A stretch of 64,000 nucleotides of DNA from Carnegiea gigantea (GCA_029747015.1 JAKOGI010000827.1:1-64000), one strand, 5' to 3'; shown: positions 1 through 13,238, counted from the first letter of the stretch. The notes: generated by a model from the letters alone, not told the origin. Program-made: numbers and translations.

Positions 1-189
1 TATATATATATATATGTATATATATTACACAAGTAAAAGGAAGTGTTTTAAATATAAAACATAGACTTATAAAGGTTGACATATGAATTAAAAGAAGAGT
101 ATAAAATAAATGAGCTTGTGTAATTAAATTAGTTTTACCTTTTAAATATAATTTAAGAGTAAAAATGAATACATTAAAATCATGCACTG

Positions 190-520
190 AACCAAAATTA
201 ACACGACTGATTCTATGCCTGAGCCGTCATTCACCTGAATATTGAACCGAATCCTACACGACCCAACTTAGACTCGACTCATACCCGATCCGAATCGAGC
301 TGCTATAGACAATCTGAAACAGACCCGACCCGAACTGTACCCGAACTTCAGCCGTACTTGACCTGAACATGGTTGACCTGAATGTGACCTAAACCTGAGT
401 TTCACCCGATTCCAACCAGAAGATGGTTGATCCGAAATTGACCCGAACCGAGGCAAGACCTCACTCTTACCCGATTCGGATGACCCATTTGCCAGGTTTA
501 ATGACCTTCAACTTTTAGTT
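190..520. repeat. Degenerate GACCCGAA-type repeat tract
   Basis: A tract dominated by variants of ACCCGAA, GACCCGA and GACCTGAA, spaced irregularly and ending in a GACCCATTTGCCAGGTTTA-like segment. A second tract at 1636-1960 has the same composition and a similar end. Short open frames across it translate to low-complexity protein and are not genes. Such tracts are scattered in many plant genomes; which transposon, if any, carries them is not visible here. Confidence 0.6.
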
Positions 521-1635
521 TAAACTTTTGGTTGAAGTAGTATAGTCTTTCTAAATGACACATTTCATATTCAAATCTCAACAGCACCATATCTAATTAT
601 TGCAAGGTAGGGAGAGTTTTCGTGGGATCCACGCTTTAAACCCAAAAGATATTTACATGAGAATATATGTTATAGAATACAAAAGTAACCAATTTTTATA
701 TGTTCAATAAATGACTTTTAAATAATAAGGATTAAATACTAGAATGTAAATGTTCGTAGATATCATCCATATACAATTTTCGCGGCGTTGACTATGTATG
801 AAGCCCCAACAGTTGACATCAACATGTTACCCTTTTTATTACTTCCTTCTAATTAAGAATCCTTGGCTTTTGTGGTTTATTCCATCTAATTAAAAATCCT
901 TGGCTCGGTTCTTCAAGGTCAATTGCAATGTGCAGCAAGAGCCCCCCCCCCCCCCCCACCCAAACGGCGCCATTTCCAACCAATGTTACTCTTGCATGCA
1001 TCCAACTGATATAACGAAAATGCAATTTATCATTCTCTGGGCTCATTGGTGTTTATCTTTCTTTTCCTCCCCCACCCTTACATGTTCCAATTGTGCTATG
1101 GCTTTAGTATCAAAATTATAAATTTGTTATTTGCTTTTCTTGTGGGCATTTATTTTCTTATTTGCATCTACTCTATGCCAAGAAAGGACATTTTGTTTTG
1201 TATATTTACTGTTGATAAGTTATGTATCGCCATTTTTTAATACGATAACAAAGTAAACAATTCACTTAACTTGAAAATGAACTTCAATGCGTGGCAATAC
1301 GTTAATTTATACTTCGTTTAGTGGTGTAATATAACTATTCCTATCAAATCTGTACGATCGATACATTTAAAACACAGAGCTTGGTCCACCATGCACCTGT
1401 TTCCACTTGGTCAATGATTCACTCCTCTTCCCTTAAGTAGATCATCTTATCCGGACAAAAGAGTATGGGAGTTACTTTTAGATTTGTTTGACCAGAAGGC
1501 ATCATTGGAACAACCCTAAAGAGGGGGGAGGGAATATTATCAAGGTCATGTTCTTTTCGTTAATAAATATGAGTTGGTAAATGACTAATATTGGGAAAGA
1601 TTGAGAATGATAGGTAAATGTTGGGAAGAATTAGG
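521..1635. other. Unassigned AT-rich DNA
   Basis: No coding pattern or element terminus was recognised. It holds a pure C run at about 941-957. Open frames overlapping it on both strands are short, low-complexity and have no recognisable motif. Confidence 0.5.
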
Positions 1636-1960
1636 CTTAACAAAACTGACCCGAGACTTGAAATTTGAACCGAACAACCCGGACCTATACCAGATCCGAC
1701 ATTCGAAATATACTCATCTGAACGTGGATCCGAAACATACATTGACCCGAACTGAATCATAGTCGTCCCGAAATTTTCTACAAAGTTGCTTTTTTGGATG
1801 ACAAGATTGGACCAAAAACTGGTTGACCCGAAATCGACTTAGACTGAACTTCATGCGAATCAAACCGAACCGACCCGAAATATCACTTAACCCGGAACAT
1901 GACCCATTTCAAACTTAACCCGACCCGTATCTGAACCGATTGACTCATTTACTAGGTCTA
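1636..1960. repeat. Second degenerate GACCCGAA-type repeat tract
   Basis: Same word composition as 190-520 (GACCCGAA, ACCGAACCGACCC, AACCCGACCCG) and a similar right end (GACTCATTTACTAGGTCTA against GACCCATTTGCCAGGTTTA). The pair may be two diverged copies of one dispersed repeat, about 1.4 kb apart and in the same orientation. Confidence 0.55.
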
Positions 1961-2019
1961 AAAGAACTAGTACTCTTTTGGAAGGATTGAGAAGATTGAG
2001 AAAAGTTGATAAGAGTGTG

Positions 2020-2029
<10 letters not shown>

Positions 2030-2050
<21 letters not shown>

Positions 2051-2555
2051 TTTGGGGTTTAGGGGTGGGAATGAAAGGGGAAAATGGTCAAGATAGATAA
2101 GGCTTGAGAAAGATTAGTAAAAATTGGAAAAATTTTATAAAAGTTTGAATTTTTTAGGATGATTGGTTAACATGGTTAAAAATTAATAAAAATTGGTAAG
2201 AATTAAAAAGAGTGGATAAATATTAATTTACCAATGACCTGAAACTTTCATTTTGCAGTTAACCCAGCTGGCATCGCTTTAGCCTTTTTAGCTTTTTTTT
2301 TTTTTTTTTTTTTTTTGGGGTTTAGGGGTGGGAATGAAAGGGGAAAATGGTCAAGATAGATAAGGCTTGAGAAAGATTAGTAAAAATTGGAAAAATTTTA
2401 TAAAAGTTTGAATTTTTTAGGATGATTGGTTAACATGGTTAAAAATTAATAAAAATTGGTAAGAATTAAAAAGAGTGGATAAATATTAATTTACCAATGA
2501 CCTGAAACTTTCATTTTGCAGTTAACCCAGCTGGCATCGCTTTAGCCTTTTTAGC
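2030..2555. repeat. 263-bp tandem duplication with poly-T heads
   Basis: Two direct copies, about 2030-2292 and 2293-2555. Each starts with a T run, continues with GGGGTTTAGGGGTGGGAATG and ends with AACCCAGCTGGCATCGC plus TTTAGCCTTTTTAGC. Matching words are 263 bases apart throughout and the copies look almost identical apart from T-run length. A short TG microsatellite (about 2015-2032) precedes copy one. No coding potential was seen. Confidence 0.85.
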
Positions 2556-3920
2556 GGGAAACGGGAACAAAAATGATGGAAATTCACTTCTGAAAATGAC
2601 ACATCCAAACCATTTGCCCGTCTGTTTATTGCCTTGGTTAACAGAGTTTCAAATCCAAATAAAGTCCCCAAGAGACTAAGAACAGGAGATTGAATTAGAG
2701 AGACAAAAACAGCCAAAGCAGGTGGAAAACTAAGCTGTCAAGTGTCTAGTGAAGAGACCAGGGGTCCCCTCACTTTCCCTCCCAATTCACGCAACTAAAG
2801 CGCAATTAGCGGCTGCACTTCATGCGCATACATATCCACAAATAGCACAATGTTGAAGTTGGAAATATGGCATGAAAATGCCCAAAGATTTACATCTCCA
2901 CTTCTTTCTTCGTCCCCCCCCCCCCCCCCCCCAAAAAAACACCAAAATGCAGCAAAAATAAACAGAAAAAGAAGTCTAATACAAGTTGATTAAAGTGATT
3001 TATCACATATTTTCTTTAAGTGGGGTTTTGAGTTCAAATATTGTGAACATAAAAATCCATAATAAAATTCCACCGTTTACAAGCCGGTATTAGATTAACA
3101 AGTATTGAAGGATTAAAGCCTCCCCCCCTCCTTTCAAAAAAACCAAATAAAAGAATCAGCCCTGAAGAAACTATAAACTAGAGTCTTCTACTTTGACATA
3201 AGGCTTTGCCTACTTGCTTCTAAAAAAGAGGTTGTGGTCCTGCTATAGCCCATCATTAGAACTCTCCGAGACCCAACTATCTGGATGTTATAAATCTATG
3301 TTATATGTAAGCCGTACGTGTATAACTTTAATTTTACCCAACTTATCTTTTCTCTTAAACCTATTCCCTCCCAACCCTCCATAAAATTAATATAATAATA
3401 ACCTTTGCAAGACTAAAAACATCAAAGAAAAAAGTAAAAATGAAAAAACACTAAATTGCTTCGCCCCCGCCCCAAAACACTTCCCATTCTTAACAATCAC
3501 TGTCAAAACTTGAAGAGTTTTCTTGGAGGGATGAAGGTAAACATACTCAAGTTGAGTTATAAGCAAAAATTCATCCATCATACTATTGACGTTATATATG
3601 AGAAATTATTAAAATGTTAAAAATAAAGTTAAATAACCTATGAGATGGGAAAAATAGTTGTTAATATATTGGTAGAATTTGCAAAATAATCCATAAAAAT
3701 ATTTTATTTTCTTTGAAATTTTACCAATGCGTAGAGCTTTAAATAAATATATATTGGGTCAGACATATCACCCTAAATTGACTATTTGTAGTGGCTAGAG
3801 AAGGAATTAATTAAGGTGTGGAAGTACAAATTAGAAGAGTCTAAATGGAAAAAGTTATCAAATCTACAAGCTAGTGCACGGATTTTGTTAACAACTATTT
3901 ACTTAACAAAGCCATTATGT
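2556..3920. other. Unassigned DNA
   Basis: A C run at about 2917-2932 is followed by an A run. No gene, tRNA or transposon terminus was recognised. Open frames here are about 65 codons and look accidental. Confidence 0.45.
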
Positions 3921-3924
3921 ATTG

Positions 3925-4350
3925 AAATTCCAATTGAAAAAGAAAAGTAGAATATATCCCTATATTTTTATCCTATCTATGGAGGTCATATCCGATGTTA
4001 TAGTGCAAGTCCTAGAGCGAAAGCAATGTCAGGGAGTTAAAATATCAAGAACTGCACCGCCTATTAATCATTTTTTGTTCACAGATGATGCTGTTTTCTT
4101 CACAACAATGCAACAACAGTAGTGTCAATCTAGGCATCAAATAATACAGGAGTTTTGCATGGCCTCGTGAGAATTCATAAACGATCTAAGTCGTTCCTAA
4201 TCCTTTCACCGAATGCGCAAGATCAACATATGAATATCTTGCAATCCATATTTTCGATGAAGATGGAGACGTCATTCGGGAAATACCTTCGTGTTTCGGT
4301 AAACATCAAGAAACCTAAAGTAACTGCGTTCAATGGCCTGATTGAAAAAG
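3925..4350 (+). pseudogene. L1-type LINE ORF2 remnant, reverse-transcriptase part
   Basis: Part of the reverse transcriptase of a plant L1-like non-LTR retrotransposon, which would copy element RNA at a nicked target. Visible in order: YPYIFILSMEVISDVI, then KISRTAPPINHFLFTDDAVFF holding the catalytic box as FTDD (usually FADD in plant L1), a stop and frame change near 4120, then KSFLILSPNAQ and a degraded YLGVS-like block ending in FNGLIEKV. The 5' two thirds of the element are missing. The frame stops at the edge of element A and resumes exactly at 13239 with QQKLRGWKSKFLSPARR, so 4350 and 13239 were once adjacent. Stops and a frameshift make it non-functional. Confidence 0.85.
4346..4350. 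repeat. Target site duplication of element A (left)
   Basis: AAAAG directly before the TGTAACACCCC terminus of element A; the same five bases follow its other end at 13234-13238. Removing A and one AAAAG restores a continuous LINE reading frame, which validates both borders. Confidence 0.9.
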
Positions 4351-5599
4351 TGTAACACCCCGACCTCACGGGGTCATGTTACATGCCATAGTCTTTCCCT
4401 GGGAAAGACTGTTAAGGCAACTTGCTTAACCAATTTGAAACATAACCTATTGGGACTTAATAGTCAAAATTTAAGAAAATTTACATAGCATATATGCCAC
4501 AATTACAGAACTAGGCTTTGGACTTAACCTTAGGCTAGGAGAGGTAGTATTTTCTTAATTCTTGGAGCGAAACGGACAGAGTTCCCCTGAAAACTGACCA
4601 TTTTCCCAGGCCTAAGCCTTACATTAAGATCCCTGAATTGCATAAAAGTACAAAAGAATACCAAAAACTCAACGGCTACACGCCGGAGTCCACAACTCTA
4701 TAGGCCACACACCCGGAGTATACAGAGCCTTTCTAATGTTCATAAACCTTACAAAAAGATGATTAATTACATAACCTTACAATCATAATTGACATTACAT
4801 AACGATATCATAAACACAGCAATACAGTCCAAGCAAGTCCACTCTGGGCGCTCCATGAATCAGTCACATACTTGTGGATATGGGAAAAAGGGGAAAAGTA
4901 ATGGGAATGAGCAACCACCGCTCAGTGAGTAAATCCTTTCTCCCAAAACATACTCAAAATACATAATAACTTGTGAAAGACTTTCGTAATTCGTTTTATT
5001 TGAGGAGCTTTCACATAACACATCATACTTGAGCCATAATCTAAGAGAAAGAGTAGTCATACTAAAAGGCTTAAACTTCAGAAGAAACCGTAATACAACA
5101 ACTTACCATAATAGATTTACGGAAACCCAAAAACATAGCGTAAAAGGGGTTTTATACATCAGTACTGCTTACTAAAATCTCACGTAGTATCTTAATCACG
5201 TATATGAGGAGACTAGACTCTTAGAGGTACTTTGTTACTGCCATCCCGAGTCGGCCAAGCTCGAATGGCAACACACGCCTATCCGGACAGACATCATACT
5301 GTGCTGAGACATAATTTTCATACTTAGATTTCACGCGGGAATCAAATCACCATCCCTGAATCTATCATAACGTAACTTATGTGATACCAGGTGGGAACTA
5401 AGCCACGATCCCTGGGTCTTAGATTTAAGCTTAAAGTTTCTAGAGTAGCTCCTCCATGCATACATAAACATAAACATAAACATAAACATAAACATAATTA
5501 TTCAAACACAAACATACTTATACTTGCTCACATATACGTCTTAGGAACTTGTAACATTCATACACATACATACTTAATAAACAAACATGCTTAAACTTG

Positions 5600-5669
<70 letters not shown>

Positions 5670-7758
5670 ATGTATACATATTGAACTCATAACATAAAAA
5701 CATAATCCTCTTGCAACTTTAGCTTTTAGGCAAACAACAAGAAAAGCCTCTTAAAAATCATGGTGAGTCTACTAACTCACGATTCAAAACTTGGGTAGTT
5801 AACCAGCATGTACTCCAAAGCTAGGATTCGTAAATAATCACCTTCAGTTGCCCTTTTTACGCTCATTTCAATCTTTCAAACGCAAAAGGATGAACATGAT
5901 ACAAGCCAAGTTTACTAACTCATAAATCGACTTCGTGAATAGCTTAAAAGCTTTTCATAATCGTAATAAATTTGCTAACATGTAAACTAACTTTGTAAAA
6001 TACGTTTACTAATTCGTAAAACAACTTAGTTTCTAACTTAAATGGTTCGTATAAATGTAAAACGACTGCTAACTCATAAAACGACTTCACTTTTTAGCTA
6101 AAACGCTTCTTTTAAACGTAATATATCTGCTAAATCGTAAATCGAAACTCGTTTGAGAACAGCGTATTTAGTTAACGCTTAATTCAAACTAAGTTCGAAA
6201 TCGAGACCCATTTGAAACTTAGATACTTAGTTAGCAATAACTGCAAGCTAGATTCGTTTGAAAATTTCATTTTAAAACTCAAGATGGGTGTAAGGATAAA
6301 CTAAAGGCTTAAAATGTTTCCAAACTTGCTGCTATTCAAAAACATAAAGCACTTGGCTCGTTTATGAGGCAAACATCTCTCCATAAATTTTCTATGTAAA
6401 TGCTTCTTGAAACGTAACGGTTTTACCAGCTCTTGACTCGAAATTTCATAAAGACTCAAGTTTGATCAAAATCTACCTTGAGGCCAACTTATGAAGTATT
6501 GGGTTTTCAAACGCATTAACCCTAGACTAGGTAACCCAAGTTTGTTCGAATGAAATAGTTAGTATTTGCAAACTTCTTAAAACCAGGCTTGAATGTACAC
6601 AAAATAAAAACTTCTTTTACTTTTAAACCACCCTCTTGTATCCCAAACAAACTTTAGAGAGTTATATGCAGTTGTAAATCATGAAGCTACCATTTTAAAA
6701 CTTCAGGCAACCTTTCAACAACAGATTGGTTTTGCCCTGGCATAACAAAAGCTTAATTCATTTGTTTGTCCACACATACAATCAAATTCATACAACAACA
6801 ATCCAATTTACCAATTCAGTAAACTGATTCGTATAATTATTATTCGAAATCCATAAAATAGGAGGGATTAAGGGTTTACCCACCTCAAATATGAGTTATA
6901 GCAAGCGAAAGGGGTTGGATTGAGGATAAGTTCGAACACCCAAATCTCAGAGTCTCCTATGTTCTTCGCGTGACACACGACCACCCCGACCCACAAACCT
7001 AACTCGCGATTTATGAGAATTTTAGGCACAATTAAGATGAAATTAGGGTGAGGATCGAATTTATAGAAGAAGAAGAGGTTCGAATTCACCTTTCATACCC
7101 GAAAACGGATGGTGTTCGGCCAAGCTCGCGTCGATTCGCCCCTACCGTGGCCGATTCTAGCCCAGCCATGCGTGAGGTGGGTCGCCGGCACCTGGTGGGC
7201 GTTGCCTGGGGTCCGGTCTGGCCTGATGTGCGGCGTGGCAGCTAGGGAAAGTAGCGAGGGAGTGTGGAGAGCTGTGAGGGCCGAGAGGTGTTGGGTGAGG
7301 AAGAAGAAGGAGGAGAGAGAAATGATTTTTCGTTTGGGCTGGCTCGGCCAGTTCTTTACCCCCCTCATTTTTGTGATTCAAGAAATCCATAAACTATCAA
7401 CTGCTAAATCATCAATCGAATTTTCGGGTCTTTAATCCTAAATCGAAGTACTTAATATAATCGATCGTTAACTTACTCACCCTTGATTATATTGAGGATC
7501 GATTTAGTAAATTACAGAACTATTTCCAGGGTTCAACAATCTAATCGTATTTGGGATTTGCTTTTATTGAAACTTCAAGGAATTGAAGGCTTGTCTTGTT
7601 ATACAACTTTAGATAATTTATTTTTGGGGTCTGAGTCTAGGTGGATCGATAACTTGGGCAATATGGAAGTTGTAAGTTGGCGGATACTAAAATAAAATAA
7701 TCTAACCCAACAGGCATAATATTCATTAAGCAAGTATGACAAAACTCCGGGCCTCACA
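4351..7758 (-). repeat. Element A 3' LTR (3408 bp)
   Basis: Left LTR on the plus strand, TGTAACACC...CCTCACA. It aligns with 9077-13233 from end to end, except that the other LTR carries one segment twice. It contains a CATAAA-type hexamer array (about 5462-5498), a TA tract (5603-5666) and a GC-rich block (about 7090-7350). The GC-rich block gives open frames of about 80-110 codons on both strands that are retained in the other LTR; I regard them as by-products of base composition. Confidence 0.9.
5603..5666. repeat. (TA)n microsatellite in element A LTR
   Basis: Uninterrupted TA dinucleotides following a CATAAA-type hexamer array. The same position in the other LTR carries two such tracts because of a duplication there. 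Confidence 0.95.
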
Positions 7759-7769
7759 TTTCTCCCCTA
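7759..7769 (-). other. Polypurine tract of element A
   Basis: On the minus strand the sequence is GTAGGGGAGAAA immediately before the LTR start TGTGAGGCC. A purine run at the 3' LTR edge primes plus-strand DNA synthesis and fixes the minus orientation of the element. Confidence 0.8.
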
Positions 7770-7946
7770 CTTATAAAAAGTTTCGTCCTCGAAACTTATA
7801 CGCTTTGGTCACGTGATGCGAAAAAAATCCATATATGCTTATATCAATGAAAGTACTTAAAACGAAGACTTCTTACCGACTTTCATTCACGTCATGGAGC
7901 TGTGAGATTGATAGAGTCATTTTCTTGCTTGGAGATTGTTGCCGCC

Positions 7947-8816
7947 TTACCTATTTGCTGGTTCAATCCTTCGATTAGCTTGCATGTTTTCCTGTACTTT
8001 CTTTGGACATTGGTTTTGGTAATGCCCAATTTCTCTACACTCAAAGCATGCCCCAGTTAATCTTGCACAAGTTCCATTATGGAGCTTGCCACACGTCTCG
8101 CATCGAGGCCTTGGCTCATATGGAGTGCGGTCCTTCTGAGATTGATGATTAGGGTTAGGCTTCCTCCCATTCCCACGTACCCTTCCTTGTGAGCTCTCGA
8201 CCTCACGCTTCCTTTTCTGTGGCGTAGCTAATTCAGATGCCTCACACTCATTTATAACGCGCTCCACTTTGATGGCTTTTTGGTACATCATTTGGAGATT
8301 TGGAAAGGTTAGTGCAGCCATGTTTGTTTTTAACTTAGCTTTGAGGCCTCTCTCAAACCGCTCCATTTTCATTTCCTCATTTGCCACTTGATGAGGAGCA
8401 AACCTACTCAATTCATTAAACTTAGACATATACTCAATAACTGGCATTTTTCCTTGCTTTAAGTTCAAAAATTCCTGCTCTTTAGCCCATTTTACCTTCT
8501 TAGGATAGTATTTTTCATCTAATAATCCCTTGAACTGTGCCCAAGTTAGTGGCTGTTCATCTTCTTTTGGCTTAACGGTATCCCACCAATAACTAGTATC
8601 TTTTTCAAATAAGTGAGCTGCGAACCTCACCTTATAATTGGTAGGACACTCCATGATTTCAAGCAATCCTTCAATCTTCCTCTTCCAGTACTTATACTGA
8701 ATTAGGTCCAGCGCTCCGTCAAACGTAGGTGGCTTAAGCTTTAGAAATTTAATTAGCATCTCTATCCCATCATTTGGAGGCGAAGGTGGAGGAGGATTTT
8801 GCCTCTCTTCCGACAT
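7947..8816 (-). CDS. gag: Gag polyprotein of element A (intact ORF)
   Basis: A 289-codon ORF starting MSEERQNPPPPSPP and ending at a stop 177 bp before the polypurine tract. Gag forms the virus-like particle that packages element RNA in the cytoplasm. Residues about 50-165 resemble the retrotransposon gag domain, including YKYWKRKIEGLLEIM, SYWWDTVKP and MPVIEYMSKFNELSRF. Two zinc-knuckle-like motifs follow a basic stretch (about 200-230): a short CETCGKLHNGTC (239-250) and a canonical CFECREIGHYQNQC of C-x2-C-x4-H-x4-C form (257-270). That pair is typical of Tekay/Del gags. No protease or pol follows. The start is the first ATG of the frame and leaves a leader of about 240 bases after the primer site. 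The absence of stops is unusual here, since every other transposon ORF in the window is broken. Confidence 0.9.
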   Translation of the reverse strand: MSEERQNPPPPSPPNDGIEMLIKFLKLKPPTFDGALDLIQYKYWKRKIEGLLEIMECPTNYKVRFAAHLFEKDTSYWWDTVKPKEDEQPLTWAQFKGLLDEKYYPKKVKWAKEQEFLNLKQGKMPVIEYMSKFNELSRFAPHQVANEEMKMERFERGLKAKLKTNMAALTFPNLQMMYQKAIKVERVINECEASELATPQKRKREVESSQGRVRGNGRKPNPNHQSQKDRTPYEPRPRCETCGKLHNGTCARLTGACFECREIGHYQNQCPKKVQENMQANRRIEPANR

Positions 8817-9053
8817 ATCGTATGCTATCTTAACTCCTACACCCGTAATAAGACTCCAGGTTACCTATGTGCGTCATATACATGCATTACTTATAACAAA
8901 ATTTCTATTAGCCCCCTCCTAGTAAGCTTACAACAATTTAACACTTAACACTTAATATACAACATACATTGCATAGCACATACCACAAAACTCTTAGCAC
9001 ATGAAAACATATCGGCGAGTCAAACTTCTCTCTTCTTCAAATATATAAAACCC

Positions 9054-9071
9054 AACCTGGCTCTGATACCA
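9054..9071 (-). other. Primer binding site of element A (tRNA-iMet)
   Basis: Minus strand reads TGGTATCAGAGCCAGGTT, beginning 5 bases inside the 5' LTR. The first 12 bases are the classic plant primer site complementary to the 3' end of initiator methionine tRNA. Confidence 0.92.
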
Positions 9072-10311
9072 CCAAATGTAACACCCCGATCTCACAGGGT
9101 CGTGTTATACGCCACAGTCTTTCCCTGGGAAAGACTGTTAAGGCAACTTGCTTAACCAATTTGAAACATAACCTATTGGGACTTAACAGTCAAATTTTAA
9201 GAAAACTTACATAGCATATGTACCACAATTACAGAACTAGGCTATGGACTTAACCTTAGGCTAGGAGAGGTAGTATTTTCTTAATTCTTGGAGCGAAACG
9301 GATAGAGTTTCCCCTGAAAACTGACCATTTTTCGAGGCCTTAGCCTTACATCAAGATTCCTGAATTGTATAAAAGTACAAAAGAACACCAAAAACTCAAC
9401 GGCTATATGCCGGAGTCCACAACTCCACGGGCCACGCACCTGGAGTATACAGAGCCTTTCTAATGTTCACAAACCTTACAAAAAGATGATTTAACCTTAC
9501 AATCATAATTGACATTACATAACGATATCATAAACACAGCAATACAGTCCAAGCAAGTCTACTCTGGGCACTCCACGCATCAATCACATACCTGTGGATC
9601 TGGGTAAAAGGGGAAAAGTAATGGGAATGAGCAACCACTGTTCAGTGAGTAAACCATCTCTTCCAAAACATGCTCAAAATACATAATAACTTGTGAAAGA
9701 CTTTTGTAATTTGTTTTACTTGAGGAGCTTTCACATTACATCATACTTAAGCCATAATCTAAGAGAAAGAGTAGTCATACTAAAAGGCTTAAACTTCAGA
9801 AGAAATCGTAATACAACAACTTATCATAATAGATTTACGGAAACCCAAAAACATAGCATAAAAGGGGTTTTATACATAAGTACTGCTTACTGAAATCTCA
9901 TGTAATATCTTAATCACGTATATGAGGAGACTAGACTCTTAGAGGTACTTTGTTACTGCCACCCCGAGTCGGCCAAACTCGAGCAGCAACATACGCCTAT
10001 CCGGACAGACATCATACTGCGCTAAAACATAATTTTCATACTTAGACTTTAGGTGGGAATCAAACCACCATCCTTGAATCTATCATAACGTAATTTATAT
10101 GATACCAGGCGGGAACTAAGCCACCATCCCTGGGTCTCAGATTTAAGCTAAAAGTTTCTAGAGTAGCTCCTCTATGTATACATAAACATAAACATAAACA
10201 TAAACATAATTATTCAAACACAAACATACTTATACTTGCTTACATATATGTCTTAGGAACTTATAACATTCATACACATACATACTTAATGAACAAACAT
10301 GCTTAAACTTG

Positions 10312-10463
<152 letters not shown>

Positions 10464-11076
10464 AACTCACAACATAAAAACATAATCCTCTTGCAACTTT
10501 AGCTTTTAGGCAAACAAGAAGAAAAGCCTCTTAAAAATCATGGTGAGTCTACTAACTCACGATTCAAAACTTGGGTAGTTAACCAACATGCACTCCAAAG
10601 TTAGGATTCGTAAATAATCACTTTCAGTTGCCCTTTTTACGCTCATTTCAATCTTTCAAATGCAAAAGGATGAACATGATATAAGCCAAGTTTGCTAACT
10701 CATAAATTGACTTCGTGAATAGCTTAAAAGTTTTTCATAATCGTAATAAATTTGCTAACATGCAAACTAACTTTGTAAAACACGTTTATTAATTCATAAA
10801 ATGACTTAGTTTCTAACTTAAATGCTTCGAATCTATCATAACATAACTTATGTGATAACAGGCGAGAACTAAGCGATCATCCCTGGGTCTCAGATTTAAG
10901 CTTAAAGTTTCTAGAGTAGCTCCTCCAGGTATACATATACATAAACATAAACATAAACATAAACATAAACATAATTATTCAAACACAAACATACTTATAC
11001 TTGCTCACATATACATCTTAGGAAGTTATAACATTCATACACGTACATACTTAATAAACAAACATGCTCAAACTTG

Positions 11077-11080
<4 letters not shown>

Positions 11081-11143
<63 letters not shown>
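11081..11143. repeat. (TA)n microsatellite
   Basis: TA tract of the second duplicated unit in the element A 5' LTR. Confidence 0.95.
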
Positions 11144-11146
<3 letters not shown>

Positions 11147-13233
11147 TATATTTTGAACTCATAACATAAAAACATAATCCTCTTGCAACTTTAGCTTTTA
11201 GGAAACAACAAGAAAAGCCTCTTAAAAATCATGGTGAGTCTACTAACTCACGATTCAAAACTTGGGTAGTTAACCAGCATGTACTCCAAAGCTAGGATTC
11301 GCAAATAATCACCTTCAGTTGCCCTTTTGACGCTCATTTCAATCTTTCAAACGCAAAGAATGAACATGATACAAGCCAAGTTTGCTAACTCATAAATTGA
11401 CTTCGTGAATAGCTTAAAAGCTTTTCATAATCGTAATAAATTTGCTAACATGTAAACTAACTTTGTAAAATACGTTTATTAATTCGTAAAACGACTTAGT
11501 TTCTAACCTAAATGCTTCGTATAAATGTAAAACGACTGCTAACTCATAAAACGACTTCATTTTTTAGCTAAAAAGCTTCTTTTAAACGTAATATATCTGC
11601 TAAATCGTAAATCAAAACTCGTTTGGGACATAACGTACTTAGTTAACGCTTAATTCAAACTAAGTTCGAAATCGAAACCCATTTGAAACTTAGATACTTA
11701 GTTAGCAATAACTGCAAGCGAGATTCGTTTGAAAATTTCATTTTAAAACTCAAGATGGGTGTAAGGATAAACTAAAGGCTTAAAATGTTCCCAAACTTGC
11801 TACCATTCAAAAACATAAAGCACTTGGCTCGTTTATGAGGCAAACATCTCTTCATAAATTTTCTATGTAAATGCTTCTTGAAACGTAACGGTTTTACCAG
11901 GTCTTGACTCGAAATTTCATAAAGACTCAAGTTTGATCAAAATCTACCTTGAGGCCAACTTATGAAGTATTGGGTTTTCAAATGCATTAACCCTAGACTA
12001 GGTAACCCAAGTTTGTTCGAATGAAATGGTTAGTATTTGCAAACTTCTTAAAACCAGGCTTGAATGTACACAAAAATAATAAAAACTTCTTTTACTTTTA
12101 AACCACCCTCTTGTATCCCAAACAAACTTTAGAGAGTTATATGCAGTTCTAAATCATGAAGCCACCGTTTTAAAACATCAGGCAACCTTTCAAGAACAGA
12201 TTGATTTTGCCTCGGCATAAAAAAGCTTAATTCATTTGTTTGTCTACACATACAATCGAATTCATACAACAATAATCCATTCTACCAATTCAGTAAACTG
12301 ATTCGTATAATTATTATTCGAAATCCATAAAATAGGAGGGATTAAGGGTTTCCCACCTCGAATCTGAGTTATAGCACGCGAAAGGGGCTAGATTGAAGAT
12401 AAGTTCGAACACCCAAAGCGCAGAGTCTCTTCTGTTCTTCGCGTAACACACGACCACCCCAACCCACAAACCTAACTTGTGATTTCTGAGAATTTTAGGC
12501 ACAATTAAGATGAAATTAGGGTGAGGCTCGAATTTATAGAAGAAGAAGAGGTTCGAATTCACCTTGCATGCCTGAACACGGACGGGTGTTCGGCCGAGCT
12601 CACGTCGATTCGCCCCTGCCCGTGGCCGATTCTAGCCCAGCCATGCATGAGGTGGGTTGCCGGCACCTGGTGGGCATTGCCTGGGGTCCGGTCTGGCCTG
12701 ATGTACGGTGTGGCAGCGAGGGAAAGTAGCGAGGGAGTGTGGAGAGCTGTGAGGGCCGAGAGGTGTCGAGTGAGGAAGAAGAAGGAGGAGAGGGAAATGA
12801 TTTTTCATTTGGGGTGGCTTGGCCGGTTCTTTACCCCCCTTATTTTTATGATTCAAGAAATTCATAAACCATCAACTACTAAATCATCAATCGAATTTTC
12901 AGGTCTCTAATCCTAAACCGAAGTACTTAATATAATCGCTCGTCAACTTACTCACCCTTGATTATATTAAGGATCGATTTAGTAAATTACAGAACTATTC
13001 CCAGGGTTCAACAATCTGATCGTATTTGGGATTTGCTTTTATTGAAACTTCAAGGAATCGAAGGCTTGTCTTGCTACACAACTTTAGGCAATTTATTTTT
13101 GGGGTCTGAGGTTAGATAGATTGATAACTTGGGCAATATGGCAGTTGTAAGTTGGCGGATACTAAAATAAAATTTTCTAACCCAACAGGCATAATATTCA
13201 TTAAGCAAGTACGACAAAACTCCGAGGCTCACA

Positions 13234-13238
13234 AAAAG
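13234..13238. repeat. Target site duplication of element A (right)
   Basis: AAAAG directly after the terminal CTCACA of element A, matching 4346-4350. Confidence 0.9.

Noticed and set aside
6868..7089. Minus-strand frame starting MNSNLFFFYKF, also at 12314-12562
   Set aside because: It is kept in both copies because they are an LTR pair; there is no domain, and such small LTR frames are common by chance.
7093..7435. Open frames of about 80-110 codons on both strands, repeated at 12521-12910
   Set aside because: They lie in a GC-rich part of the A LTRs. Their repetition only reflects the LTR pair, frames are open on both strands, and no protein motif is recognisable.
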